From NCBI GenBank assembly GCA_034670405.1, contig JAXDDX010000005.1, positions 2,395,001 through 2,459,000 of the forward strand: DNA of 64,000 nt. The letters run 5' to 3'. The stretch comes from Hoplostethus atlanticus (lineage: Eukaryota; Chordata; Actinopteri; Trachichthyiformes; Trachichthyidae). Below are positions 13,319 through 28,000 of the stretch, piece by piece. Position 1 is the first letter of the stretch. Each line of letters begins with the position of its first letter. The notes below the pieces were generated by a model. That model worked only from the letters and a program-made list of their open reading frames with translations. It was not told where the DNA came from and searched no databases. The position numbers and the translations under genes were made by a program.

Positions 13319-16300
13319 GAGAACATTGACAGAAGGAATCCATCTCTAATGTAATATCGATGCTTGGATATTGATGCGTCTCAAAAGTTTCAAAAGCTTT
13401 GTAATATCCTTGAGTGGTTCTCACTTGCTGGTGGTGACGGTGCTGGTTGGATTAGGGGTGGGGCCGTGCGGGATGCTGGGCGGGGGTGGCTTGGCGGGCG
13501 GTCCCGGGCGAGCAGGGGGGCCGCCGCCGGGAACAGGAGGGGCCGCAGATTTGACCGGCGCAGTGGCGGCCGGCGAGCTGTTGTTGGTCACGTCCTGCAG
13601 CAGAGAGAGAGAAACCCCCCCCCCGTCAACATAATGACCAAAGCGGTTATGTAAGCGGACGTGACTCAACGGCGCTTTTACACATGAATTCACAATGAAT
13701 CACTACACATTCTCCACTAGAATCTGTTATGGCGGAAGCAAAACGGCTAGAGTGAAAATAAGAGGTGATCGGCTCTTGCCATCAAAGCTCCGGGACTTCG
13801 TAACACTCACTTTTACAGACTTTTAGGGCTAAATTTTATATTGCTTACCTTGGTTTAATATATTTTATCTTTTTTACTTTTAACAAGCGCTACATAAATA
13901 AAGTAGTACTAGTAGTAGTAGTATAAAATATAGCTTACCTTGGTGGGCGACCTGCAAAAAGAATGAAAAAGCACAGAGTTAAAGATCTTTGATGATGCAT
14001 GGTGAAACATAATGCTGTCACTGTTATCGGAGGCAAAGTGACAGCTTAAGTATCACTTTGCAGGCAACGTTTAGAAATCATCTACAATTAATGGACCCCA
14101 TTAATGGACATTCCAGTACTGAATAACACCACTCTGACCCGTCTCCACTTTTCCTCTCAATATTACAGGCATAGAGTAACAAATAAACGTGTTGATGTGA
14201 CATGCTCCCAAAGCCTGGGGCTGATTATAAAACGATGACAGAAACAAGGTGAGAGACGTTAGTAATGGGATCAGCTGAGAAGCGAGGCATATGTCATTGT
14301 ATACCAATGACAAGAATGATGCAAAGTGTTTTATAAGGGCATAAAACTGAAGGTAACTAGCACGGGAACGAAATAAACAGCCTACTTTCCATTGAACTGC
14401 ATCAACAACGGTACAAGATGTTGATGAATTGCTGCGATGTCAGTTCATGGAGTCACAGAGTCAAAATCACAAGAATTAGAAAAACAATTCTAAAAAAATT
14501 GAAACGTCCATTGTTGTCAGTACAAAATGATGAGAAAATAACTATGAACAAGTCCTATTCCCATTGACAGAAAAGAATACTTACTTATCCTCTCTGAGTT
14601 TGGGTAAAGATAGAGGAGAGTGATATTAGGGCAGTAACAGGGAGTAATGTGAAAGTTACTATTGTAATGAATTACACCACCAAGCATCACAATTCCCATA
14701 GAGAAAACCTAAAACACTAGATAATGTCAAACCATCCTGAACCCAAATCTACAGAGAAAAGCAATTTGATGCCAAAAAGATGAAGATTTTACGTGCTGCC
14801 GGTGGCAAACAGCTCAGTAAACAACACAGGCTGCAAAACAGAGTTACAGTCGGCTACTTACGGCTTCTTCCCCTCCAGGGTGTTGAGGTGGGTCTCCAGG
14901 GACTCCAGGAGGCTCTCCGGGGCCTGCAGAAGAACGCAGAGAGGTAGGACAAGCTACTACAGGAGCTGCTACAGGTTATCTCTCCTGGCTCAAACACACG
15001 TTGGGCGCAATCAAAGAGGTCTGTGATGCTGGGCGCGCTCCAGGGAGACACAACACGAACGGGTCGGACCACTTGATCATGGATTCAGTGGGGAAACCGG
15101 AAACGCACAGCTGCAGGTTGCATGGGAATATCCGAGGTGCATGTCAGCTGATTGCATGGAGACACTAAGGAATGACTGGTGGGTTTACAGGGAGTAGCGT
15201 ACACTAGGACACAGGTGAACTGGGTCAGTGTAGAGAGGGTGGAAATCTGACAGAAAAGAACAAAATATATAACAATATATAAAAAAAAATACACGTCCAC
15301 ACAGAAAGCAGTCCACTCGTAAATTGAAGTTTCAGTGTTCATGCTGATGGAAGAGAACAACGTTCCAGCGAGCCACGATACAAAGCAGCATGCTCACCCA
15401 GGCTCAAAGGGACATCCACCTCCAAACATGCAGTAAACGGATAGTACACAATCTAGCAAGCTGAGGTCAAAGCTAAATCAGGCAGTGAAATAAGTGACTA
15501 ATAAGTCCCTCGTTGCTCGTAACTCAGAGCGAAGGCAGTCTAGTCAATGATCCTGAAAGCCTTAAGAGGCCCGCAAGGCAGAGATGCTGATAAATGTTTG
15601 TCTTTTCACTAAGAGGGATAGGCGGAGGATTTAACAGCCAGAGTTAGTAGGGTGTGTGACTTTACCGCTGTAAGTAAAGGAGGCTATTCTGCAGAGGGAG
15701 CTCTATTACTGCCAGGCTGCAGGTAGGAGCCCCTGCCTGTGGGGTTGACCACTACAAACAGCAGGTTTCTGAGCATGCCATGACCGGCAACTCATGCAGA
15801 GCACGTACTTCAACTACTGCTTCTTGACATGGACATGAGCGATGCTCTGAATGAACTACACAAAGGATAGTAATATACTCTCTTGCTATAAGACCAGACA
15901 TCGTTGGCCGTGAGTGAGATTAATCCACAAGTTTATCGCTGTCAGGTAAATCCAGGGATCTGGGAGATTAATATAGTCTGCTCTACTCAACACAGTAATG
16001 CAATTTTTAAAGACAGGGGCCTCTAAGCCACGTCGGTTCGTACTCTGAAGATTAACAATGTTATCTGACCAATTTATGGCGGCGTGTCACTTGTGTAAAC
16101 ACTGGTGCTGATTGCCCAATAACTCTCTCCTCCGGGACCCATCTTTCAAGCAGTCGCCGAGCCGGTATTGCTTTTGTCTCTCCAGGCGGAAACACAACCA
16201 AAGACTTCTTGTTCTACAATCGATTTCTCCCCAAAACAACAAGTACAGGTTCAATCTGTTACTCTGAGATTGAAGAGCACCCAAAACACCCCTATTAAAA

Positions 16301-19300
16301 CATCACTTCTGTTAACAGAGCTCCGCTTTCATGCCTCGAAGCCCCAACCAGCCCCATCCATGCTCTTCCCTCTTCAGGGAAACGTAAAGGTCATGCGCCT
16401 CCTCCTAGCATGTGTGTGTGTGCCTCTCCAAGCCTTTGATAATGCATGAATTTGACCTGAAGAACCACTGGAAGTGAACATCACACCCCCAGTTTCAATG
16501 ATGGGTTTTGGACACCATTAGCTCTCCAGTGACCCGTTGAGCATCCAATCAGCACTACAGCATGCAGGTCATCCATACTGCCATGTTGGAGAGGTGAGGG
16601 ATAACCCCAGAGTTTCCATAACAGAGTTGAGAAGCCCAAGGGACTAAATATCTCATAGTGGGACCCAGGCTCACTGAAACATCTTGCCACTTGGTGTGAT
16701 GTGGCAACCTACCAGACACACTGTAGGCCCGTGAGCCATAATCAGGAACCATGCTGTTAGAAAAGTCAAACCTCTTCTTTAAAGTGACTCTCTAGCTGTC
16801 ATGGAAACTCTGCAGTGCCGTTCCAGAATAACAGTCTGCTGTGCCAAGATACAGCTGTTGAGCTAAAACCACGTTTAGCTCAGCGGCAGAAACCAGGCGC
16901 CCCGTCAGCAGCGTTGCTCAGCGCCGCAGCTCGTTCCAATCTGCTCTCCCAGTCACATCATCCCACTTCATCAGAGCGTCTGATGTCTGTCTGCTGTGTG
17001 CGCACTCGCTGTGCAGCCCGGTTCAATGCAGTGCACTCAAAGAGAGTTCAAATGTTGATCTTCCCTAAGCTGTTTGCTCCCAAAAGCGAGCTCTGTGCAC
17101 TACGCACTACTCACACTCTCAGCCTGTATGATCAATCTGCATCTCTGGAAGTGAGAAAAGAAGGGGGGCACAGGGCCTGTCAATCACCAGAGAACCACAG
17201 CTCATTGGCTGCACGGAGAACGGACTGACACGTGGGTTTCAATAGGATACACCCCCCAGGACATACTGCAGCTGTCCATGAATCAACAGGGAGCAATATT
17301 GGTATTGGAACACAAGGGGAGCTTAGACAGCATCCAAAATACATGCAACACAGTTAGGAAAACACAACATTGACATGCTCTGTTAGTGTAGCTACAAAGT
17401 ACTTCACAGATTTTATTAATTCACTCACTGAAAATAAAGCGAGATAGGTAGAAACCATCACAAATGGTACAGTCTTACCTGAGTAAGCTCGGGTATGTCA
17501 TTCTTGTCTATTCCAACTTGCTGTAAAAGAAGACAATGACATTTGAGTGGGGACCTGAGGCAACAAAGCAGGAGGCGGGTTAGCTGCCAGTCAGTGATCT
17601 GGTGTGCACTGCGAGCTAACCTCGGCGATTTTGAAGAACTCGGACACCCGGGTCATCCGTGTCAGGAACCTCTTGTAGATCTCCAGCCCGTCTTTGCACT
17701 GGCTTCTCTTCATCTGGAAAAATTTCTCTGGAGAACAGAAGCGGTTCAATAAAAAACCCACCCCCCATCAGAATAAAGTTAAGGCCGTTTATGCCTTTAT
17801 GCATCGTCACAGACTGGAAGAGCAGGGATAGAGTGGAACCGCCTACCTAGCAGGTTGATGATGCCATCGTTGTAGCAGGCGTAGAGCTTGATCAGATCTT
17901 TGAAGAGCAGGAGAAAGCAGGCATTTATCACGACGTTGTTCAAGTCCTGTGGATGGACCTACGGGAGGGAATCAAATCAAATAATCAGAATCTAGTCCTG
18001 ATTAGGTTTTGACGGATATGGGTTTTTGAAGGCTAATACCAGTATTTTTGGACTGAAGTCGCCAATTGACAATATTTTGTGCCGGTATCTTGTAATTTTG
18101 CCATTTTCATGCCAAAATTTCTTTAGGCCTCTGAAACAGCAGTTATCATGGGACACTGCAACTCTCCACTGAATCCCACACTATTAAATTCTATTAGTAT
18201 TAATATTAAATTGGCAGCTTTAAGGCAGGGTGACAGACTATTTGATTGAGATACATTCCTGCCTTAAAATGAAGAATTATTTGACCAAAACAGTACTGAA
18301 CAATTAAATTAATAAATAAATGTTTATTTTTAGTTTTACAGACCATTTTTGTGGTCAGCGAGGAACCTCCATCATGTAGGAGGTGCATGATGTGACTGAT
18401 ATCTGATATTTAATAAATATACACTGGGAATCAAATATCAAATAAAAATACACATTGAACACAACTAGTTGGTTCAAGAACGTTTGCTAAGAAAATGGGT
18501 TTTTTTTTGGTAGCTAAAGTCCACAGCTGATTCGGTTCCACTGCAAGACGGCGTCGTCCCCTCTTAGCGAGCGTCACTCACATCAAACTCGAGCAGTGCG
18601 TCGATCTGGCTCTGCAGGGTTGGCATCCCTTTCAGCAGCTTCTCCACTGACATCGTCCTCATCACTCCCTCAGTTCTGAGGTGGAGGAAAGAGGAAACGA
18701 AGAGAGAAAGACAACGGGAGAGAGAGAATGAGAGGGGGTGCTGCACTGAATCCAGCAGCATTTACACTGCAGTAGCTGAAACAGAAAGAGGAAGAGCCGT
18801 ATATACTGACTGTGCGGCCAGAGGGACCTTGTGTCTGCCAGCTAAATAAAGCTGTCCACAGTGTAAGCATGAACAATAGCCCACTCTGTATTCATCTCTC
18901 TGGTCAGCACAGGCAGTACAGCCACGTCCATCCCACACAGATGACGGGACCCCTGAGGGACGTACAGTATGTTATTCTAAGGGATGGGGTGGACAAGTCA
19001 GTGGTGGATGCACTGCAGTCCAGCCTAACTAACAAAGCAGTGACTAACAAAAAAATCAATAGCATCGCTGAAACGATGAAGCGCCAAGGCGGGCGGACGT
19101 CCAGAAATGAAAAGCGGTACCCTTTCTTGACTCTGCCGAAGTCGAAAGCCATCTGTCTGTAGGCGAAGGCCTTCTCGTTGAGATAGCGGCTGTAGCGCCT
19201 GATGAACGTGGACATGTCGTAACCTGAAGGAAGACACACACACACACACACACACACTCTAATGTCAACCCAGTGTAGGCTATCCGCAGGTCCTTAAGAA

Positions 19301-20873
19301 GTCTGAAAAAGTCTTAAAATACATGATCTAACTTTAAGGCCTCACAAAGTATTAAGATGTCTTAAATCCAGTTATTAGAGGTATTTTTTGACAGATTTCT
19401 TATATCACTGTTATATTAATACAGGACAAGGTTAGTAGTACAATATGCATCCTATCTGTGTTATTTGTGTGTTAACGCTCGCTATTGGACTTCATGTCCC
19501 TTGTCTTAAATCTAATTCCAGGTTACATTAAAAGGACTTAAAATTGGCTTGCTGAGATACCCTGCAGAGCCCCTCTCACTGACATAATGTCCATGACAAC
19601 AGGCGGTGAAACCTGTTTTTATCCCCATGGAGACCATGTTAATTGCTATGGAGACACGTTTAATTGGGGAGGGGGGTTAGAGAAGCAGGAATCGAGGCAT
19701 TGTTAGTTTGATTTTTGGTGATCTAGGAATTGAAGCTCATCCTGCTGTTGCACCCAACGTAGATAGAGAGAATAGAGCACAGAAATGAAGGGGTGAAATG
19801 GAAAATGGATCAGAGATGGATGGAGATGAGTTCAAATCTGTTAAGCTACAAAAAGGAATGAGAGGTGAAAATGATGGGAGGAATGAAACACCACCCACCA
19901 TGGGAGCCGGTTTTGTCCAGGAAGTTACTGAGGTTGAACAGGCTGTTTCTGGAGGCCAGGAACTGGATGAATCTCTGCAGGACAACCACACAGAGTTGGT
20001 TATTTTACTCGTTCAAAAGAGGAACAAAAGTGAAAAAGCCTCTGAATTAGCAGTCCACATTAAAACTCACGGGTACCGTTAGCTGCAAGATAAGCTCGTA
20101 AGCGTGCAGCTAGCGGTAAAGGAGTGCACGGCGGAGAAAAATAACAGATTCAGATTCAAAATGTCAAGGTGCCCCTTTAAAGGACAGAGAGCAACTTAAA
20201 TTAGAAGGATAACACGTGTCAATAGAACTGGGAGATAAAACTGTTCAATCATTTACATCAACAGAATATTCCCCAACAGGTGTTTGCATTTGAAACACAT
20301 TCAGATGTACAGACAGACAGATTGTAGAAGCCCCCCCCCCTTTTTATATGCCAAACCTTAGAGAACTGTTTGGAAAATAGTAGAGGCTTAATGTAAGATA
20401 GACCCTTAAACCCTTATAATGATCACCACCACATTACAGGAAAAACAAACTCAAATCTCTCAAACGTAAGAGAGGACGCTTGTCTGATGTTCACAATTCA
20501 TATAAAAAGTGTGACATTATCGCACTCCTTGGATTTAGTGATAGAGAGAGAGCCAGCGTTAAAGGAGCAAAGTCCTTAGTGAGTGGGCGGGGTGTGAATG
20601 CGAATCACACATAAGGGAAGGCACCAGGCACTGGAGCATAATAAAGACAAATCTCCGCAGGGGTATTATAGGAAGGAAAAGGCTCATCCTAAAGACTTCC
20701 TGATACACACATACACACACACACACACACACGCAAGCTTGCAAAGCACTGACTCCTGACGCTTATTCAGTAGCTCCATTTTCAGACAGTGCCCAATTAA
20801 GTAAAGGGGAGGATGAGAATGAGAAATCCCCCCAGGAGAATTGGTGAGACAGGGCGCATTAACTCACCTCCTC

Positions 20874-20922
<49 letters not shown>

Positions 20923-21236
20923 CAAGTCAATAATCTCTCTGTCACCACCAGGGACAATACAAATACCATGCCAGTCCCTGCACACCTGGTTCACTACAAA
21001 CAGGGAGGGGGCTGTAGATTTACCTGCCAATACGTTATATATATATATATATACTGTATATATGTACACACACCACCCTCCCCCTCCCATACTGTCCATA
21101 TACACATTGAATTAGTATTAGTGTATTTGTGCACGTACAGACAGGCACAGATATTAGCGCATGCATGGAAAAACAAACATTTCCTTTGTCACACTCACAC
21201 ACACTGACTGCTAACTGCTAATCAGTCGAGCGAGCG

Positions 21237-21274
<38 letters not shown>

Positions 21275-21997
21275 GCCCGTGGCAACATCAGTACACATGG
21301 CCTCCCACCCCCCGCCCCCTGATTCCTCCTCTACACAAAGCGGAGGTTAATGCAATTATGCACCGTTATCTTCCCATCACTGTACTCTCTCTAGCTAGAC
21401 CTCGCCGCCGCACTCCGGCTACCCGTCACAGAGGGCGATCGCTGGTTATCGATCATTCGATTCCCACTGTGTGTCTCTTTATTTGTTCTGATGCTCCTTT
21501 CATTTTCAATCTCTCTTATTCTCTCCCGCTGAATATCTCCGTCTCCTTCATTTCTGTTTTTCCCTCTCACTCTCTCTCTGCTCTGTCTCATCTGCTTTTC
21601 CCTAGCCGGTTTCAGTGACCGTGTAGTCAATTTGTTTGGGCGGTCAAGGAGCCCTTGCTTATCCCCCGGTTGACCTTTCAGAGCCTTTGGTCTTTCTCCA
21701 GCTGGGACATTTATTCTTCGGGACATAAAGTGAGTCTGGAGGTCAGGACCAGCAAACAGAAGGTTACATGGAATTTAGTAGCAGTCTATTTGATAATCCC
21801 ATGGCTGGTCCTGAGCTGTGTGTGTGTGTGACCTTTATTTATCCAGGGAAAGACAACTAAGCACCATACTCGTTTCAATGGAGCAGTTGGTAAAGAGCTT
21901 CCACTGTTCCACTGTCCCTATCGCGTGCATGTACAGTATCATGTTTGTGCATGTGTGACTATGCCAGGGAGTCTATGCCAGTATGTACAAGGGATAC

Positions 21998-22036
<39 letters not shown>

Positions 22037-25000
22037 GACCTCACCTCGTTGCCATGCACCATGAGGTGGTGTGTGGTCAACAGGGCTTTGAAGACCACCA
22101 CCCAGCTGGCGTTGCCGGCCCTCTCAAACAGCGTGTCGGCCATCTGCGGGATGTTCACATTGGACTCCTGGGTGGCCTGCATGAGAACTGGGGAGCAGAG
22201 GAGGAGCAGAGGGGGGGTCGGATGATGTAAGCATGTTTTGGAGTGGAGACATTGAGTACATTCAGGTGCAGTGCACGCTGGAAGCCCTTTTGAGAGACGA
22301 ATGTGGGATGGTAGAAGGAGCCAGATGGCCCAGAAACAACACAGTGCTTCAGGAGCGTGCTGGGATCAATGCCATGTGATAGTACACAAGCTCCCTTTCT
22401 CGCATCCTTTGCTGTCACTTTCCACTATGTGCGTTGTCATGAAGAAGGAATAAACATTAACAACAGCATGAGTTCTACACTGAAAAAAATCACCCCAGTG
22501 GCACTTTTTTTTTTTGCTTGTTAAAGCAAAACAAGATTTTAAGATGCGTACTTATTTACGATTGACATTTTCTGCATTTTCTGTCTGAAGATGTGAATTC
22601 CTCTTTTTTTGTTCATTAATCCATCCATAATAGGTAACAGCCTAATCTTCCCAAGCAGGACAAGCTCTAGCTTCAACATGGTTTCAGGACACTGGCATGT
22701 TCAAAGCTCATGAAATGTATTTAGCCTTGAACCTTGGGTGCTTCACGCTCTTCTACCATCATTGCCTGGTCTGAATCACACCAGATGCCTCTTTGCTTGT
22801 TTTTGCACTCCAGTCACTAATGCTAGCACGACTAGAGGAAGAGTGGAATATTCCATAGCAGAGAGACACAAAGATAGAAAAGATTGGCCCATCTTAGCCA
22901 TTAAGTGATGAGAACATAGACACCAAAATCATCTGCGTATTTCCGATAGGTCGTTGGCTCTAGTGCTCCACGCTAACACTTTAGCATACACTATGTTGAG
23001 TGATAGCAGGCTCCACGCTAACACTTTAGCATACACTATGTTGAGAGATAGCAGGCTACATGATAAGACTTCAGCAAACACTATGTTGAGTGATAGTAGG
23101 CTCCATGCTAACACTTTATCATACACACTGTTGAGTGATAGTAGGCTCCATGCTAACACTTTAGCACACAATATGTTGAGTGATAGTAGGCTCCATGCTA
23201 ACACTTTAGCACACACTATGTTGAGTGATAGTAGGCTCCATGATAACACTTTAGCAAACACTATGTTGAGTGATAGTAGGCTCCATGCTAACGCTTTAGC
23301 ATACACTATGTTGAGTGATAGTAGGATCCATGCTAACGCTTTAGCATACACCATGTTGAGTGATAGTAGGCTCCATGCTAACACTTTAGCATACACTATG
23401 TTGAGTGATAGTAGGCTCCATGCTAACACTTTATCATACACAATGTTGAGTGATAGTAGGCTCCATGCTAACACTTTAGTAAACACTATATTGAGTGATA
23501 GTAGGCTCCATGCTAACACTTTAGCATACACTATGTTGAGTGATAGCAGGCTCCACGCTAACACTTTAGCATACACTATGTTGAGTGATAGCAGGCTACA
23601 TGATAAGACTTCAGCAAACACTATGTTGAGTGATAGTAGGCTCCATGCTAACACTTTATCATACACACTGTTGAGTGATAGTAGGCTCCATGCTAACACT
23701 TTAGCACACAATATGTTGAGTGATAGTAGGCTCCATGCTAACACTTTAGCACACACTATGTTGAGTGATAGTAGGCTCCATGATAACACTTTAGCAAACA
23801 CTATGTTGAGTGATAGTAGGATCCATGCTAACGCTTTAGCATACACTATGTTGAGTGATAGTAGGATCCATGCTAACGCTTTAGCATACACCATGTTGAG
23901 TGATAGTAGGCTCCATGCTAACACTTTAGCATACACTATGTTGAGTGATAGTAGGCTCCATGCTAACACTTTATCATACACAATGTTGAGTGATAGTAGG
24001 CTCCATGCTAACACTTTAGTAAACACTATATTGAGTGATAGTAGGCTCCATGCTAACACTTTAGCATACACCATGTTGAGTGATAGCAGGCTCCATGATG
24101 ACTTTAGTAAACACTATATTGAGTGATAGTAGGCTCCATGCTAACGCTTTAGCATACACCGTGTTGAGTGATAGTACACTGCCAGAAAAAGGGGTACGGA
24201 AGGGTCTATTTTTGTACTTTAAGGCACAGTTGCCATTAATGTACCCTCAAAGGTTCATAATCATACCTCAAGGTACTAATTTGTACCTTTTTGGGTCTGC
24301 AAAGGTACATCTAAAGCCCGATTGGCAAAGGGTACATGTTTGTACCATTTTACTCACATCTAGAGGTACAATCAGTCTGGTACAGCAGTGAATATGCATA
24401 CTAGACTATTGAAATAAATACTAATAGGCCTACTAAAATATGGGGACCAGTAAATGAGGAAAAAAAGAGAAAGGAGGTGATGAGAACATCAACGTGAAAA
24501 GAATGGAATACTGGCAGGGACCTCTCTAGACCTTACTTCTTCCAAACAAACAGCTCTATTTCAAAAACAAAAAGAAATTGGTAATTGCAAGTTGTTTTCA
24601 TTTTAAAGATCACAACTCTTTAATTTGGTAATAAACATATGGCAAATAACACTAAATATCTCTGAAAATTTGTAAATACATTTATAATTTAAACCATGTG
24701 GTCTTATCAACTCACTTATTATCTATCTATCTTATCTATATTTACATATTTACACAACCCTAACAACAGATTACTAGTATATGATCCACAACATTTCTCC
24801 ATTCAGCGTCAACTTTGACAGTATGACAACAAACTTCTCTCTTATCCCAGCTAACGCTGGGCTTTCAAAATACAAGAGAAAACAGTCCGTGTCCGTACTT
24901 CACACAGACCCATACAGAAGTCTAATAAGATCAGACAACAAAAGTCGTCAAACTTATACGGCGAAAACTCGGCATAAACTGGTCAGTCCTGCCGACGGAC

Positions 25001-28000
25001 TCGTCGATGCACTCGCTCCCGGGAAACAGTGTCCCTCTCCGGCAGTGACGACTAGGCAGGTCCCGCAATGTAGTGAAGTTGATTTGTGGCTTGTTTTATC
25101 ATGTAGCATGCTCCAACCCCCAGCTGTCATTCTGTCTCTTTTTCTCACTCATCGCCCCGCCCATCCCCGTGTGTAGTGCCAACAGAGACTTTTCAAATTC
25201 GAATTTTTAAATTAAAAATAAAACAACCTGTAGAGACTACGGTGATTGGTTGTGGGTATTTGAGCGCACACAAATCGGTAACTTTACGTTGGTCTCCGCC
25301 ATTTAGTTTGTGCTGTGTGTAGGGTGGACTGTGTACCTGCATCATGGCTCTTGCCACGCTTTCCACTGAGGATCTCTTGGCTAAATTAATAGAAGCAGGA
25401 ATTCAAGTTAGTGAAGAGGAAGCACAGAAATTCAGAGGTAAGATGTGCAGCACTTTAGGTGCAGTTAAAGTTTTCAAAATCAATCTGCATGCTAAATACA
25501 TTGGCTTAACAACGCAACCATAGCTAGCGAGGATAACGTTAGTCTAGCTAGGATAGTCTAGCGTCCAAATCTTCGTACTAGTACTTAATAGTAAACGTAG
25601 TATATTGGAGGCTGACTTTGCTAACGTTAGCCAGATAACAAGCATGTAAAATAACATTTGATGATGCTAACATTAGAACTAGTTTTAGACTTCTTGCTCC
25701 AGTTAGCTAGCTAACACTGTTATCTGTTTTTGGCGGGCGGACTTTTAGCTCTTACAGTTTGCAAAGGTTGTTTCTCTTACTTACTTGTTAGCTAACGTTA
25801 AAATATGAGCAGCCAGTATTATGTTATGTCATAGAGAACACCGTTAGCAAATTATTTAGCACAACCTCATAAGTAATTTAATAATTTTCTAATCTGTGCG
25901 TGCGTGTGTGTGCGCGCGCGCGCGTGCCCGCGACGGTGGATTGTCTGCGTGTTCATTCTCATCCCCAGACAATGAAGTTGATGGAGAAACAGTGCCTGAC
26001 AGAGAGCATGGTGTCATACTTGTTCACGGGGTCCTTCAAGAAACAAGTTAAGCAGTGGCGGCTGGTGCATTTTTCTCCAGGGGGGGCTATACCAAAAATC
26101 AAACAAACGTACTAAGGTATCATCAGTGTATTTAAATAAATTAAAAGGCCTTTATTTGTATTTGCTGAGCTGAATGAACATTTGTTGTAATGAAACTTGC
26201 TTAAGGTAAGTTAAGGTACTTCAATTAGTGCAAATTCTTCATAATAATTATCTTTTATACTACAATATGTAATGGTGAAAGACTAAAGTAACCGAAAGGT
26301 GCCTCGATAAGTGCAACAGAAATCTGCCAACACAAAACCCTGAGACAATGGCAGAAAATTATGAACACAATAAGACCTAATAGAAAATAACATTTAAGAA
26401 AAAAATAAATTAATATGGTATTACATTTGAAATACCCAGTGCCATCAAAACGCTGAGTGAACTGGCTCAAAGCCATATGACTTTGCCACCTTGTGGCTTA
26501 AACTTTTTGTACATAAATTGTGCCCTTCTCTCCTTGAGAGATGCAGATTTCTCAATGACTCTATGGCACCACAGAACTTGACACAGTTTATTATTTTAGA
26601 CAGGATGTGCCTGTTTTTGTCAACCTCTTCATTATGCTCACGGATCCCTGTCCTGTAGCCTTCATCAAGCTGAGCAGCTATGTTTACTTTCCCAAACATT
26701 TGCTTTTGATTTTTCTGATATGTGGTTTAAATCATTCAAACCTGTCTGAATCCATGCTGTATTAATAATACGTTTTCGTTTTTTTTTTAAACTAAACGAT
26801 CTCGGTCCAAACAAGCGTTATAGCACAGTTTCAGAAATTATCTCCGTCCATAAAAACGCATATCACGTTACCATTCACCTACACTGGGCATGCGCGTGCC
26901 GGTGTAAACAGGAAGCAGATTGTCTGCTCTGTTTAGTTGCAGAAAATATCGTTATGCAGAACAGCAATGGCGAAAAGTAAGAGCAGAGATGTCTTTGTTT
27001 AGACGGACGACGAGGTGGAGCTGTTACTGAAAGTAACAAACGAGTTTAAGGCGGTAAATATTGCTATTTGTCACAAAGTACTTGGCAATTAAATATTTAC
27101 AGTGGAGCACCCTAGTATTATTTAATAATTAATTTAAGAAAGTGTGTGGGTGCCCCCCCAACCGGTCAGCTACCACCACAAATAGAATCTAATTCTGTGG
27201 GAAACACTGTGTAACACTATGTGTTGTTGAAGTTATCTGATTCATCAAATGTCTTAAATAAATAAACAATAATTATTATGAGGTGAGTCATTTTTCGCCA
27301 CTGCACCGCTACACCAGATTTTAGGGTTCCCCCACCTGCCAAATCCCACTTTAACCCCTGGGTATGTGTGATATGATTAGATTACCAGACTATAGGCTGC
27401 TGTGTTCTTTATGCAGGGACAACAGCACGTTAGGGAGGCTAAACGTAGGGAGAGCACTTAGGACATCGGTCAATTCTTTGATACTGGACGGGATAGTATG
27501 CGGGACCGCGTTACTAAGGCAGGTTGGTTTAGAGTTCAGTCAAGCTTCAGTTAAGTTAATAGACATAAGGGGAAATAATAATCTTCTCGTTATAGAATTA
27601 ATGATTAGAATAGTGGTGTAGTTTTCTTGTGATTGCAGTATTGACGGTGGAAGATGGTGAAAAGAAGAGGGTGATGCACTAAAGACACAGTAGGCTAAGT
27701 GAGAGACCAGAAAGCCGTGAGTATTAGGCCTGGTTGGTTTAAAGTTCAGTCAAGGTTCTTTTAAGTTAATAGGCATAAAGGGGAAACAATAGCCGTTATG
27801 GATTATAAAAATTAAAGTGCACTGACAACAAAATGGCTGCTAACATGGATGGTAGGTATATAATATATTAGTTATAAGTAATTCTTATTTTTGTAGTGTC
27901 ATCAGGATCAAACATCAGGAACAGAGAGATTTCATCAGTCACACAGAATGAGTAAGTGATTTGTGTCTCATGATCCCCTAATCAGGAGTAATTGAGGTAA

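Noticed and set aside
19271..19565. Possible MITE in snap91 intron 3
   Set aside because: GCAGGTCCTTAAG and its counterpart near 19540-19570 hint at a repeat, but the two ends do not pair well enough to define an element.
22929..24126. ORFs of 381 and 390 codons on opposite strands
   Set aside because: Both are readings of a 45-bp tandem repeat whose period is divisible by three; no family resemblance and no splice or promoter support.
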